Assembly: GCA_963764695.1 (NCBI GenBank)
Contig: CAVXTW010000002.1
Location: forward strand, 248,001-312,000
Reading direction: 5' to 3'
DNA length: 64,000 nt
From: DATFRY01 sp963764695
Lineage (GTDB): Bacteria > Myxococcota_A > Polyangia > Haliangiales > Haliangiaceae
Of this stretch, positions 37,233 through 46,682 are shown in pieces. The notes below the pieces were generated by a model, which saw only the letters and a list, made by a program, of their open reading frames with translations, was not told where the DNA came from and ran no database searches. The position numbers were made by a program, and so were the translations under genes. The first letter of the stretch is position 1; each line of letters begins with the position of its first letter.

Positions 37233-38106
37233 TCGCCTGCGAGCCACCGTGGCGCTGGGCGTCGCTGTCGTGGCGCTGGCCATCGCCGGCGACGCGCGGG
37301 CCGACACCTCGCGGGTCGGCCTGGTCGTCGCCACCCGCGTCAACCTGACCGAGGCCGAGGCCGACGCGCTCGCCACCAAGCTGGCCGACGCCATGAACGA
37401 GCAGCTCGAGGTCAACGTCGTCGCCGGGGCCGACGCGCGCCGCCGCCTGCCCCCCGGCGGCATCGCCGACGACTGCGTGGCCCGCCAGGACTGCATGCGG
37501 GACGTGGCCAGCCGCCTCGACCTCGACGAGATCCTCTTCCTGTTCATGGTCCGCATCGGACCGCGCTTGCAGATCGACGTGACCTGGTCGGATCCTGACA
37601 TCGGCCAGACCGCCAGCCGCAGCGTCCTGGTCCTGCCAGCGGCCGGCGGGGTCGAGGCGGACCGGGCCGTCGCCAGCGCGCCGCGCCGCTTCCTGCCCCA
37701 CGCCTCCCCGCGGACACTGACGGCGGAGCCGACGACAGAGCAGCTCGTCGTGTCGCCGCCGGTGCGCCGCACCGGACGCCGCGTGACCGCGCCGGCCGTG
37801 GTGAGCGGGGTCGTGGCGGTGGCAGCGCTGGGCACCGGCATCGGCTTCGCGCTGGCCGCGCGCAACGACTACGACGAGCTGGAGCAGGACGGCTGCCACC
37901 GCATGGCATGCCCCGGCGTGAACGGCCGCATCGATCGCATGGAGAGGCGCGCGCTCACTGCCGACCTCCTGTTCGCCGGTGCCGGCGTGGCAGTCGCCAC
38001 CGGCGCCATCATTTATCTCACCTCGGGCGGCTCGGAAGAGCGCATGGAGATCGGAGCGGCGCCCACCGAGGGCGGCGCGCTGTTCTCGTTCGGGGGGAGC
38101 TTCTAG
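37225..38106 (+). CDS. Exported protein with C-terminal membrane segments
   Basis: 293 aa, no family recognised. N-terminal signal (ALGVAVVALAIAGDARA) then an alpha/beta domain (TSRVGLVVATRVNLTEAEADALATKLADAMNEQLEVNVV, DDCVARQDCMRDVASRLDLDEILFL, LQIDVTWSDPDIGQT). This resembles TolB-N/LpoB-like domains of envelope proteins. Two membrane stretches occupy about residues 190-212 and 247-267. Its GTG overlaps the stop of the Cys-rich gene, and it lies 26 bp ahead of the Ser/Thr kinase, so the three are likely one operon. Confidence 0.7.
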   Translation: MADRLRATVALGVAVVALAIAGDARADTSRVGLVVATRVNLTEAEADALATKLADAMNEQLEVNVVAGADARRRLPPGGIADDCVARQDCMRDVASRLDLDEILFLFMVRIGPRLQIDVTWSDPDIGQTASRSVLVLPAAGGVEADRAVASAPRRFLPHASPRTLTAEPTTEQLVVSPPVRRTGRRVTAPAVVSGVVAVAALGTGIGFALAARNDYDELEQDGCHRMACPGVNGRIDRMERRALTADLLFAGAGVAVATGAIIYLTSGGSEERMEIGAAPTEGGALFSFGGSF

Positions 38107-38132
38107 CCACCTTGCCTGATCGGGTCCTCACC

Positions 38133-40106
38133 ATGAGCGAGCAATCTGTAGACAAGAAACTGCGCTGTCCCGTCTGTCTGGCGGTGTTCCGCACCGAGTT
38201 CGCGTGCTGTCCGGTCGACGGCGCCGAGCTCGGGGAGTGGAATCCAGACGCCGATCCGCTGGTCGGCGGCCAGATCGCCGGCCGCTACGTGCTCGAGGAG
38301 CTGGTCGGCCAGGGCTCGATGGGCCTCATCTACCGCGCGCGCCACGTGCACCTGCCGCGCACCTTCGCCATCAAGATCCTGTTCGGAGACCTGGTTGCCG
38401 ATGCGCGCATGCGCATTCGCTTCGCCCAGGAGGCCGCGCTGGCCAGCCGGCTCGGCCATCCCAACGTGGTGTCGGTGGTCAACTTCGGCCGCAGCGAGAA
38501 CGGCCTGCTCTATCTGGTGATGGACTACGTGGAGGGCGAGGCGCTGAGCGCGCTCATCGAGCGCGAGGCGCCGCTCGACCAGGAGCGGGTGTGCCGGTTG
38601 ACCCGCCAGCTGGCCGAGGGGCTGGCCCACGCGCACGAGCACGGGCTCGTGCACCGCGACTTCAAGCCGGGCAACGTCGTGCTCGAGGAGCGCGAGGGCG
38701 GCGAGCACGTGCCGCGCATCCTGGACTTCGGCCTCGCCATCTCGACCCGCGAGCGCGACGAGGCACCCGGACGTCTGACCGAGTTCGGCTTCATCGTGGG
38801 AACGCCGATCTACATCGCGCCGGAGCAGGCGCTCGACCGCGCGGTCGATCACCGCGCCGACCTGTTCGCGCTCGGCGTGGTCATGTACGAGATGCTGGCC
38901 GGTGTGCCGCCGTTCGACGGGCGACCGGTCGAGATCGCCCACAAGAACGTGCACTACCCGGCGCCGCCAATCGACGAGCGCAGCCCCGGCGTCGAGGTCG
39001 CGCCGGAGCTGGAGCGCATCGTGCGCCGCCTGCTCGAGAAGACGCCGGACAGGCGGTTCTCGTCGGCCGCGGAGGTGTGCGAGGCGCTCGATCAGTTCGA
39101 GTACCGGCTCCAGCAGGCCGAGCTCGGTCAGGTCGAAGACATCGAGGAAGACGGCGAGAGCCAGGCGGCCGGGATCGGGCCGTTCGGGTCCGACGATGGG
39201 TTGATCCGGCTCGAAGATCCGTTCGCCGACGATCCCACGAACTACCCGGAGCTGCGGCCGCCCACACGCTGGTTCGGCGGCATGCGGACCCGCACCATGA
39301 TGGCGGGCGCCGGGGCGCTGTTCACCTCGGGCTTCCTGGCCTTCTTTCTGATCGCCGGGGCCGGGTCGGACGCGCCGGCGGAATCGTCGGTGAAGGTGGC
39401 CTCGGCGGCCGAGGCGGTGGTAAAGCCGCTCCAGCCGGCCGCGCCGCAGGGCGCGAGGGTCGCGCCAGTGCAGGTGCAGGCGGCCGCGACCGAGCCTCCC
39501 GCGCCGGAGACGGCGGCGGCCGCGCCTGCCAGCGGGAACCTGGTCGACTCCGGGTCGCTGCCCCAGGCTGATGCTCCGGCGCGCGAGCTGCAATCGGCGC
39601 ACGCCGCCCAGGCCAACGCCCGCCGCCGCGCCGTCGAGCGCGCGCGGCGCGAGGCCCGCCTCGATGAGGCGGCAGAGGTCGGTGCGATCTATCGTGCAGC
39701 GGCCGAGGAGCAGGTCATCGACGACGAGGCTGAAGTCAACACGGTGCCGGAGGCCGATCCGGTCGAGACAGACCACGTCACCGCGAGTGTGAGCGGCGCG
39801 CCGGCCATGACGCCGACGACCACCGACGCAGCGCCCGAGGTGGAGGACACAGCTCCTGCGGCGCCGGCCGAGGTCGATCCGGAGGTCGCGGTGCGCCGGC
39901 TCATCCGCGAGTATCGCGAGGTGGGCGAGGCGATCGCGTCGCTGCAGGCGCGGCGGGGCGACGGCGCGGCCCGGCGGTTCCGCGAGCGTTACTTCCGGCT
40001 GCCCTACGGCGACGCGCTGCGCATCGACGCGGTGCGCAGGGACACGCTCGCCGCGCTCGAGGGGCTGCGCCAGGAAGTCCTGCAGGCCGCGCGCGGCGGC
40101 GGCTGA
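38133..40106 (+). CDS. Ser/Thr protein kinase, single-pass membrane type with N-terminal Cys ribbon
   Basis: 657 aa. Residues 11-32 hold a CPVC...CCPVDG pair that could bind zinc. Kinase domain about 50-330: glycine loop VGQGSMG, Lys 81 in FAIK, HRDFKPGN with catalytic Asp 176, DFG, and GTPIYIAPEQ activation segment. One membrane segment lies near 391-412. The exported tail is Ala/Pro-rich then helical (DPEVAVRRLIREYREVGEAIASLQ). Predicted to phosphorylate cytoplasmic targets on an extracytoplasmic cue. Follows the Cys-rich and TM genes. Convergent with bamA. Confidence 0.92.
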   Translation: MSEQSVDKKLRCPVCLAVFRTEFACCPVDGAELGEWNPDADPLVGGQIAGRYVLEELVGQGSMGLIYRARHVHLPRTFAIKILFGDLVADARMRIRFAQEAALASRLGHPNVVSVVNFGRSENGLLYLVMDYVEGEALSALIEREAPLDQERVCRLTRQLAEGLAHAHEHGLVHRDFKPGNVVLEEREGGEHVPRILDFGLAISTRERDEAPGRLTEFGFIVGTPIYIAPEQALDRAVDHRADLFALGVVMYEMLAGVPPFDGRPVEIAHKNVHYPAPPIDERSPGVEVAPELERIVRRLLEKTPDRRFSSAAEVCEALDQFEYRLQQAELGQVEDIEEDGESQAAGIGPFGSDDGLIRLEDPFADDPTNYPELRPPTRWFGGMRTRTMMAGAGALFTSGFLAFFLIAGAGSDAPAESSVKVASAAEAVVKPLQPAAPQGARVAPVQVQAAATEPPAPETAAAAPASGNLVDSGSLPQADAPARELQSAHAAQANARRRAVERARREARLDEAAEVGAIYRAAAEEQVIDDEAEVNTVPEADPVETDHVTASVSGAPAMTPTTTDAAPEVEDTAPAAPAEVDPEVAVRRLIREYREVGEAIASLQARRGDGAARRFRERYFRLPYGDALRIDAVRRDTLAALEGLRQEVLQAARGGG

Positions 40107-40123
40107 CCGGTCGGGCTGACAGG

Positions 40124-42502
40124 TCAGAACGAGCCGCCGATCGCGAAGTCGAACTGGATCGGCCGCTCGCCCGGCCGGCGGTCGAGCGGGATGCCCCACT
40201 CGAAGCGCAGCGGCCCTATCGGCGACATCCAGCGCACGCCGAAGCCGGCCGAGGTCCGCAGCCCGCCCAGCACGTCGGCGGCCGAGTCGGTGCAGACATC
40301 GCTGCCGGCGGTGGTGCCCATGCCGGGGCAGTAGCGCTGCTCGAGATTGTAGGCGTTGCCCGCGTCGAGGAAGAGGACGCCGCTCAGGCCCAGGCGGCGC
40401 ACCAGCGGAAACTCCAGCTCGGCGCCGGCCAGGACGCGCAGGTTGCCGCCGATGCGCAGCCCGCCCAGCGGCTCCATCGGATCGCCGGCATCGAGCGGGA
40501 TGAGCGGGCCCAGGGAGCCGCGCTCGAAGCCGCGCACGTCGTACAGGCCGCCGGCCTGGTAGCGCTCCGACAGCGGCACGCCGCGCGGGTCGCGGCTGGT
40601 GATGAGGCCCACCTCGCCGCGCAGCCCCAGCACCAGCGGACCGGGCAGATCGATCCAGTGGCGGGCGCCGGCGTGAAAGCGCGTGAACGTGTTCTCGGAT
40701 CCGAGCGCCGGATCGGCCACCTCGACCGATGCGCTGTGGAAGCTGCCGCCGGTGGGGAACAGCCGGTCGTTGCGCGTGTCGTACTGCAGGGTGCCGGTGA
40801 GCGACGAGGTGAGCCCGCCGCGGAAAAGGTCCGCCACGCGCAGCGCGGTGCCGGACAGCGCCAGGGCCGGATCGAGGCCGCGCGCGGCGAAGCCGACCTG
40901 CTCGAGCTTGTAGGTGGCGAACCAGGTCAGGTCGCGGCCCAGCTTGCGCCCGAGCGTGAGGCTGCCACCGGTGGCGACGCGGCGGCCGTCTCCCTCGGCG
41001 CTCGACTGGTTGTAGAGGTCGAATGCTCCGGCCCACTGGCTGTCGAACAGGTGTGGCTCGAAGAAGCGCAGGCGCAGCTGGTGGCGATCGCGCGACAGCA
41101 GGCCGGCGACCTCGAGCGACTGCCCGCGGCCGAGCAGGTTGCGAAAGGAGACGCGGATCTGCCCCATCACGGCGTCCGAGCTGGAGTAGCCGGCCGACAC
41201 GGCGATCGAGTCGGCGTTGCGCTCGGTGACTTGTAGATCGACGGCGATCCACTCGCCGGTGCTGCCGCGCGCGGTCGACGCCGTGACCTGGTCGAAGTAG
41301 CCGAGCGCCGCGACCCGCCGGCGCGACTCCTCGATGGCCGACTTGCGATACAGCTCGCCCTCGGCGATGGCCAGCTCGCGCCGGATCACCCGGTCGCGGG
41401 TCTTCGTCGCGCCATGGATACGGATGCGCTCGACGAACACGCGCGGGCCCGGCTGCACGCGAAAGCCGAGGGTGACGCGTGCGTCCGTGACCTGTACGTC
41501 CGGCTCGACGACCGCCCAGGCCCGGCCGCGCTCCAGGTGGTAGTCGCGCACCGCCTCGACCGCGGCGCGGATCGCGCTGTAGGAGGCGACGTCGCCGGCC
41601 GCGATGTCGAGCCGCACCGACGGCGGCACCCCGGCGCGATCGATCCTCGCGATGTGGTGGACCGCTCCCTCGCTCACCGGGATCCACACGTAGGCGTCGC
41701 GCCGGTCGCGCGACAGCTCGACTCGCGCCGGCCCCACCGCGGCGGCCAGGAAGCCGCGATCGTGGTAGTGGGCGAGCAGGCGCGCGACGTCCTGGTCCAC
41801 GATCTCGCGGCTGGGCGCCGGCCCGCCGCCGCCGCTCAGGCGGTCGATCACGCCGAGCGATCCCACCGCCACCACGCCGCGCAGCTCGTCATCGCCGATC
41901 AGCCGGTTGCCGAGGAAGCTGACCCGGCGCACGCGGGTCCGCGAACCCTCGTCGATGGTGATGGCGACGTCAACCTCCCCGTCGCCGACCGGGGCCAGCT
42001 CGGCGTCGACAGAGGCCAGGATGTGGCCCTTCGATCGATAGAGCGCGCCGATGGCCTCGCGGGTGGCGGCCAGCGCGCGGCGATCGATCGGGCCGCCGCG
42101 GCGGATCGTGATGGCCGGCTGCAGATCGTCCAGCTCGATCTCGCGGTTGCCGCTGACCCAGACCTTGCGCACCGACGGCCGCTCGACCAGCTCGAAGCGC
42201 AGGGCGACCGCACCGCCGGCTTGTGGCACCGCGTCGGCGCGCACGTCGTCGAACAGGCCCAGGCTCCACACCGCGCGCACGTCGTCGCGCACCACGTCGG
42301 CGCGCAGGATGCCGCCCGAGCGCGAGCGGATGGCGGCGCGCACCGCGTCCGCCTCCACGCGGCGGTTGCCGGCCACCTCGATGCGCGCGATCGTCGCGCC
42401 GTCGAGGTCTCCGTCTCCGGCGAGCGCGCGCGGAACGGCCGCCAGCGACGCAGCGCAGACGACCGCCGCGAGCGCTCCGGTCTGCATGGCAAACAGGCGC
42501 AC
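40124..42502 (-). CDS. bamA: BamA/Omp85 outer-membrane assembly factor
   Basis: 792 aa. Signal peptide (to about residue 29), then POTRA-type domains (IARIEVAGNRRVEADAVRAAI, RKVWVSGNREIELDDL, RRVSFLGNRLIGDDEL, HIARIDRAGVPP, ERIRIHGATKTRDRVIRRELAIAEGELY), then a 16-strand barrel with RGFERGSLGP and terminal aromatic Phe (IGGSF). Inserts and folds outer-membrane proteins. A second ATG six codons in is possible. Other BAM lipoproteins are not in the window, so it may be a paralogue rather than the housekeeping copy. Confidence 0.85.
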   Translation of the reverse strand: MRLFAMQTGALAAVVCAASLAAVPRALAGDGDLDGATIARIEVAGNRRVEADAVRAAIRSRSGGILRADVVRDDVRAVWSLGLFDDVRADAVPQAGGAVALRFELVERPSVRKVWVSGNREIELDDLQPAITIRRGGPIDRRALAATREAIGALYRSKGHILASVDAELAPVGDGEVDVAITIDEGSRTRVRRVSFLGNRLIGDDELRGVVAVGSLGVIDRLSGGGGPAPSREIVDQDVARLLAHYHDRGFLAAAVGPARVELSRDRRDAYVWIPVSEGAVHHIARIDRAGVPPSVRLDIAAGDVASYSAIRAAVEAVRDYHLERGRAWAVVEPDVQVTDARVTLGFRVQPGPRVFVERIRIHGATKTRDRVIRRELAIAEGELYRKSAIEESRRRVAALGYFDQVTASTARGSTGEWIAVDLQVTERNADSIAVSAGYSSSDAVMGQIRVSFRNLLGRGQSLEVAGLLSRDRHQLRLRFFEPHLFDSQWAGAFDLYNQSSAEGDGRRVATGGSLTLGRKLGRDLTWFATYKLEQVGFAARGLDPALALSGTALRVADLFRGGLTSSLTGTLQYDTRNDRLFPTGGSFHSASVEVADPALGSENTFTRFHAGARHWIDLPGPLVLGLRGEVGLITSRDPRGVPLSERYQAGGLYDVRGFERGSLGPLIPLDAGDPMEPLGGLRIGGNLRVLAGAELEFPLVRRLGLSGVLFLDAGNAYNLEQRYCPGMGTTAGSDVCTDSAADVLGGLRTSAGFGVRWMSPIGPLRFEWGIPLDRRPGERPIQFDFAIGGSF

Positions 42503-42621
42503 GCCGCTTCCACGAGAAAGACGCGGCGAGTGGCAGCGCGGTTGCCCTGCGGCGAACGGATGCCGGGTGGCTTGCCGCCGGCCCGGGGGTGGATCACGGA
42601 GTCAGTGGACGATGGATCGAA

Positions 42622-43410
42622 TCAGTCGCAGCGGCTGTCCGCGGCGCGGGTCACGTCGCCGGAACCGTCGATCTCCTCGCTCACCTGTGGCTGGCCGCAG
42701 TAGGCCACCTCGCCGGAGCCCTCGATCGAGACGTCGAGCCGCTCGTCGGCCGACACGATGCAGTCGCCCGAGCCGTCGATGTCCACGCTGGTGGCGGCGG
42801 TCTGCAGGGCGGCCGCGTCGATCTCGCCGGAGCCCTCGATGCTGATGGCGTGCTCGCCGGCGGTGCCGGACAGGCGGTAGCCGCCGGATCCGTCGATGCT
42901 CGAGCGCAGGCGGCCGGCGTCGAGCTGGAGGTCCATGTCGCCGGAGCCGTCGATGGCCAGCACCACGTCGTCGGCCACCAGCTGGTCGGAGGTGATCGTG
43001 CCGGAGCCATCGATCGCCAGAGTCAGGTCGGCGGCCTCGAACGTCCCGCGCAGGACGATGTCGCCGGCGCCGTCGATCACCAGGCTGTCGATGTCCTCGG
43101 TGGAGACCTGCACGGTCAGCTCGGTCGGGTCGACGCAGCAGTCCTCGGTCTCGATGGCCAGGGTGTCGTCGTCGCGCAGGTGGGTGAGCACGTTGTCGAT
43201 GAGGTTGTCGTCGGTGCGGAGCTTGAGCGGCGTGCTCGGCCCCTGGCTCAGCTGCACCGTGCCGGGCACGTCGAGGGTGAGGCGCCGGAAGGCCGGCACC
43301 CGTCGCGATTCCTGCACGACCACGCCGGACCCTTCCTCGCAGCAGCCGGAGGCGATCAGGGACAGACCCAGGCCAAGTGCGGTCGAGATCACGTTCATTC
43401 GCAGCTTCAT
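42622..43410 (-). CDS. GIN-domain (DUF2807) lipoprotein
   Basis: 262 aa. Lipoprotein signal (LGLSLIASGC, Cys 19), then a head-GIN/DUF2807 right-handed beta-helix: repeated DIDGSGD/EIEGSGE turns with period about 20 (residues 60-255). Such adhesin-like beta-solenoid proteins are often near envelope stress genes, but function is unknown. GGAGGAG precedes ATG 43410. Divergent from the DUF885 gene by 168 bp. Confidence 0.86.
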   Translation of the reverse strand: MKLRMNVISTALGLGLSLIASGCCEEGSGVVVQESRRVPAFRRLTLDVPGTVQLSQGPSTPLKLRTDDNLIDNVLTHLRDDDTLAIETEDCCVDPTELTVQVSTEDIDSLVIDGAGDIVLRGTFEAADLTLAIDGSGTITSDQLVADDVVLAIDGSGDMDLQLDAGRLRSSIDGSGGYRLSGTAGEHAISIEGSGEIDAAALQTAATSVDIDGSGDCIVSADERLDVSIEGSGEVAYCGQPQVSEEIDGSGDVTRAADSRCD

Positions 43411-43578
43411 CGCTCCTCCGGCCGGCGGGCCATCCCGCCTCAAACGGACGCAAGAGCACAACACCGGGCACCAGCGGCGCCGTCACCGGAATTCGGTCGA
43501 AGCCGGCGCGTGTGGCCCGGTTGGGCGTCCGGTCATCTGCCTCTATCGGCGACCGGCGATGTCGCGTAAGTAACCACC

Positions 43579-45531
43579 ATGCCGAGAACGCTGGTCCTCT
43601 GCGCGCTCCTCGCCACCGCATGCGGCTCGGCCGCCGTCGAGCCGCGGCCAGCCCCCGCCGCGGACGCCTCGTTCGAGCAGGTGTCGCGGGCGTACGTGGT
43701 CGGCTCTCTGCGGCGCAACCCGGTGGTCGCCACCTACCTGGGCGCGAGCGCCTTCGATCCGGGCCTGGCCGACATCGACGGCCGGCTGCGCGATCACTCG
43801 GTCACGGCGCTGGCCGCCGAGGACCGCTGGCTGCAGGGCGAGCTGTCGCGCTTCCAGGCGTTCGATCCGGCCCGGCTCGGCCCGGCCCAGCGCGTCGACC
43901 GCGCGGTCGCCATGGCGCAGATCCGCTTCCTCCTGCGACAGCACCAGCACCGCCGCCACCAGGAGCGCGCGGTCGACACATATGTTGACGAGCCGTTTCG
44001 CGGCGTCGACTGGCAGCTGCAGGGTCTGACGAGGACCGGAGAGAACACCTACGGCACCGAGAAGGAGTGGCAGCTGGTGGTGCGGCGCGTGCAGGCCATC
44101 CCTGCTTACATGGCGGCGGCCCGCGTGCAGCTCGAGGCCGGCATCAAGGCGCGCAACACGGCAGACCACCGGATGCTGCGGCGCAACGGCATCGACGCCG
44201 CGCGCGCCAGCACCGCCTACTTCGCGAAGGACCTTGTCGCGCGCGCCCGCGAGCTGGCCGGTCCGACCCTGTCGCCGGCCGTCGCCGAACAGCTGGCCAG
44301 CGCGGGCCGCGACGCATCGGCCGCGTACGGCGCGTTCGCCGACTTCGTGGCGGCGACATTCTTCCGCGACGCGAAGGGGCCGTCGCAGGCCGGCATCAAG
44401 CCGGAGTTCGGCGGCGATCGCTTCGCATTCGGCGCCGCCGAGTACGACTGGGCGCTGGCCAGCAACCTGCGCATCGACAAGACCGCGGCGGTGCTTTACG
44501 AGGAATCGTGGCCGACGGTGCAGGAGACGCGCGGCCAGATGATCGCCCTGGCCCGCCAGATCGGCCGCCTGCGATCGATCGAGCTGCCGCGCGACGACGA
44601 GGGCGCCGTGCGCCGCATCTTCGAGGTACTGGCGCAGGAGCACCCGAAGTCGGACGAGGAGATGGTCGCCTGGTACGCGGGCTCGGCGAGGCGCCTGGTC
44701 GAGTACGGCCGCAAGGTCGGCCTGTTCGACATCCCGGATGACTACCGGCTGGACGTGACGCTGACGCCGCCGCCGCTGCAGGCGTCGTCGAGCGGCGCCG
44801 CCTACTACCCGGCGCCTCCGTTCAAGGGCACCGGGGTGGGCCGGTTCTACGTCAGCACCGCCAGCGTCGAGGAGCGAAACACGGTGAGCCCGCCGTCGCT
44901 CGCCGACCTGACCGCGCACGAGGGCTTCCCCGGCCACGACTGGCACTACAAGGTGATGACCTCGTTCCGCCGCGAGATCCCGGCGGTCCGCTGGCTCACG
45001 CCGGGCGCGGTCGAGGACTCGTCGTCGATGTGGCAGGACTCGATGGCGATCGAGGGCTGGGCGCTCTACGCCGAGGCGCTGCTGGCCGAGCCTCAGCCCG
45101 GCGCACCGTCGGGCCTGTACACACCCGAGGAGCGCCTCTACCAGCTACAGGGCCTGCTCCTGCGCGACGTGCGCATCCGCCTCGACGTCGGCATCCACAC
45201 CGGCCGCCTCACCTACGACCAGGCAGTCGACCTCATGTCGCAGGTCATGGACTTCCAGCCCGGCCCCTGCGCCTCCCCGGCGACACCGGCCAAGCGCACC
45301 AGCTGCGACATCGCCGAGCAGGCCATCTTCCGCTACTCCAAGTGGCCCACCCAGGCCATCACCTACCGCCTCGGCCGCGACGCCATCCTCGACCTGCGCA
45401 AGCGCGCCGCCGCCGCCGCCGGCGCCAGCTTCTCCCCCAAGGAGTTCCACCTCCAGCTCATGAAGCAGGGCCCCATCCCGGTCGGCCACTTCGACCGCGA
45501 TCTCCTCCGCGCCATGAACGCGGCCGAGTGA
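43579..45531 (+). CDS. DUF885-family lipoprotein (putative metallopeptidase)
   Basis: 650 aa. Signal with lipobox LLATAC (Cys 15). DUF885 motif LTAHEGFPGHDWHYKV (about residue 440) carries His-Glu and two further His, as in the gluzincin-like members, with WALYAEALL downstream. These proteins are thought to be peptidases of unknown specificity. Length is normal. Stands alone between the GIN lipoprotein and the REP/RAYT region. Confidence 0.88.
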   Translation: MPRTLVLCALLATACGSAAVEPRPAPAADASFEQVSRAYVVGSLRRNPVVATYLGASAFDPGLADIDGRLRDHSVTALAAEDRWLQGELSRFQAFDPARLGPAQRVDRAVAMAQIRFLLRQHQHRRHQERAVDTYVDEPFRGVDWQLQGLTRTGENTYGTEKEWQLVVRRVQAIPAYMAAARVQLEAGIKARNTADHRMLRRNGIDAARASTAYFAKDLVARARELAGPTLSPAVAEQLASAGRDASAAYGAFADFVAATFFRDAKGPSQAGIKPEFGGDRFAFGAAEYDWALASNLRIDKTAAVLYEESWPTVQETRGQMIALARQIGRLRSIELPRDDEGAVRRIFEVLAQEHPKSDEEMVAWYAGSARRLVEYGRKVGLFDIPDDYRLDVTLTPPPLQASSSGAAYYPAPPFKGTGVGRFYVSTASVEERNTVSPPSLADLTAHEGFPGHDWHYKVMTSFRREIPAVRWLTPGAVEDSSSMWQDSMAIEGWALYAEALLAEPQPGAPSGLYTPEERLYQLQGLLLRDVRIRLDVGIHTGRLTYDQAVDLMSQVMDFQPGPCASPATPAKRTSCDIAEQAIFRYSKWPTQAITYRLGRDAILDLRKRAAAAAGASFSPKEFHLQLMKQGPIPVGHFDRDLLRAMNAAE

Positions 45532-45971
45532 TCGACGTCCGGGGGAGCCCGGCGTCGACGGTCTCCCAGCCGCGCACCTCCTCCCTTCAGGCCGCGTGTT
45601 GGGTTCGGCGGTTCGGGGTCACTGCTGTGCACAGTCCTTCGGACTGCACACAGCATGCGCCCCGATCCTCAGCCGGCTTCCGGAGGGGTTAAACACCCAA
45701 TTTGAACGATCTGATCGCCGCGCGGCTGCCGCAGCGATCGCGATGCGAGCCGCGACCCATGGCTGCCTCCGGCCGTGCGTGTTGGGTGGTGTGTAAACAC
45801 CGTCCGGAAGCCAGCTGAGGATCGGGCGCATGCTGTGCGCAAGCGAAGCTTGTGCATAGCAGTGACCCCGAACCGCCGAGCCCGATCACGCGGCGATGAA
45901 GATTGGCGAATCGAGGTGCCCTCATCGGTTGAAAAATCGACGCAAGAAATATATGCTCAACCATAGAATCG
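45532..45971. other. 440-bp gap filled by the REP-like arms and RAYT promoter
   Basis: No protein gene. The two inverted arms account for 45601-45882. The 90 bp after that are AT-rich (ttgaaaaatcgacgcaagaa region) and should carry the transposase promoter. No tRNA or rRNA feature is visible. Confidence 0.7.
45601..45882. repeat. REP-like long inverted repeat with an internal hairpin in each arm
   Basis: The left arm (45601-45698) and the reverse complement of the right arm (45787-45882) match at about four of five positions over some 95 bp, with identical cores (CGGCGGTTCGGGGTCACTGC and CAGCATGCGCC). Inside each arm is a hairpin: GTGCACAGTCC-TTC-GGACTGCACAC on the left, and TGTGCGCAAGC-GAA-GCTTGTGCATA on the right. 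The stem tips differ yet each still pairs. Spacer about 88 bp. Confidence 0.88.
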
Positions 45972-46682
45972 ATGCTGAGACCCAAAAGGAGCCGCCAGAC
46001 CGAGATCGCGTTTCGTCGCCCTGGGCGCGGCGGCAAGCGTCCGGGAGCCGGGCGCAAGCGAGTGGCGCCGCGGCCGCGCGTGCCGCATCGCAAGCGGCCG
46101 CTGCTGAAGTCGCGCTTCCCCGTTCACGTGACGGTTCGCCTGGCGCCTGGTCTACCGCGGTTGCGCGGGCCGGGGCCGGCGAAGGTGCTGAGGTACGCCT
46201 TCGTGCATGGCTGCGACAAAGACGTGTTTCGCATCTGTCAGTTCTCGGTGCAGGGCAACCACGTGCATCTGGTCTGCGAGGCGCGCGACGAGGTGGCGCT
46301 GGCGCGCGGCATTCAGGGCTGGAAGATCAGCGTGGCGCGGCGGCTGAACGGCTACTGGCGTCGAGCGGGGCGTCTGTTCGACGACCGCTACCACGCGGTC
46401 ATCCTGACGACTCCGCGGCAGACGCGGAATTGCCTGGTCTACGTGTTGAACAACGCCCGCCGGCATCGCGAGGCGGTGGCGACGGTCGACATCTACTCGT
46501 CGGCCTGGTACTTCGACGGGTGGAGCACCGACGAGTGGCGCGGCGGGTTCGTTCCGCCCGACAGTCGGGATGGGCCGTCGGTGGCGCCGCCGGAGGGCTG
46601 GCTCCTGAGGGTGGGCTGGCTCGTGCGCGGCGGCGGACCGATCGATGTGGCCGAGGTTCCAGCGGGCCGACGCGCGACCTAG
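45972..46682 (+). CDS. REP-associated tyrosine transposase (RAYT, Y1-type HUH)
   Basis: 236 aa. HUH endonuclease that nicks single-stranded REP DNA. The basic N-terminus includes GKRPGAGRKR. HUH motif GNH97-V-H99-L, catalytic Tyr 157 in YVLNNARRH, RLFDDRYHAVIL between them. Placement 90 bp after the REP-like inverted arms matches RAYT biology. No right-hand arm is seen after the gene; its stop overlaps the GH144 stop (46679). The last 60 residues are Gly/Arg-rich. Confidence 0.86.
   Translation: MLRPKRSRQTEIAFRRPGRGGKRPGAGRKRVAPRPRVPHRKRPLLKSRFPVHVTVRLAPGLPRLRGPGPAKVLRYAFVHGCDKDVFRICQFSVQGNHVHLVCEARDEVALARGIQGWKISVARRLNGYWRRAGRLFDDRYHAVILTTPRQTRNCLVYVLNNARRHREAVATVDIYSSAWYFDGWSTDEWRGGFVPPDSRDGPSVAPPEGWLLRVGWLVRGGGPIDVAEVPAGRRAT

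Noticed and set aside
35535..37865. Repetitive Ala/Val/Gly or Ser/Pro/Gln-rich frames antisense to the Cys-rich gene
   Set aside because: The period equals the Cys module on the plus strand; no signal or family on the minus strand.
38103..41687. Very long open frame on the minus strand (over 1,000 codons)
   Set aside because: It lies opposite the kinase gene and in another frame of bamA; composition is Arg/Gly/Ala-rich without domains. High GC suppresses stops in shadow frames.
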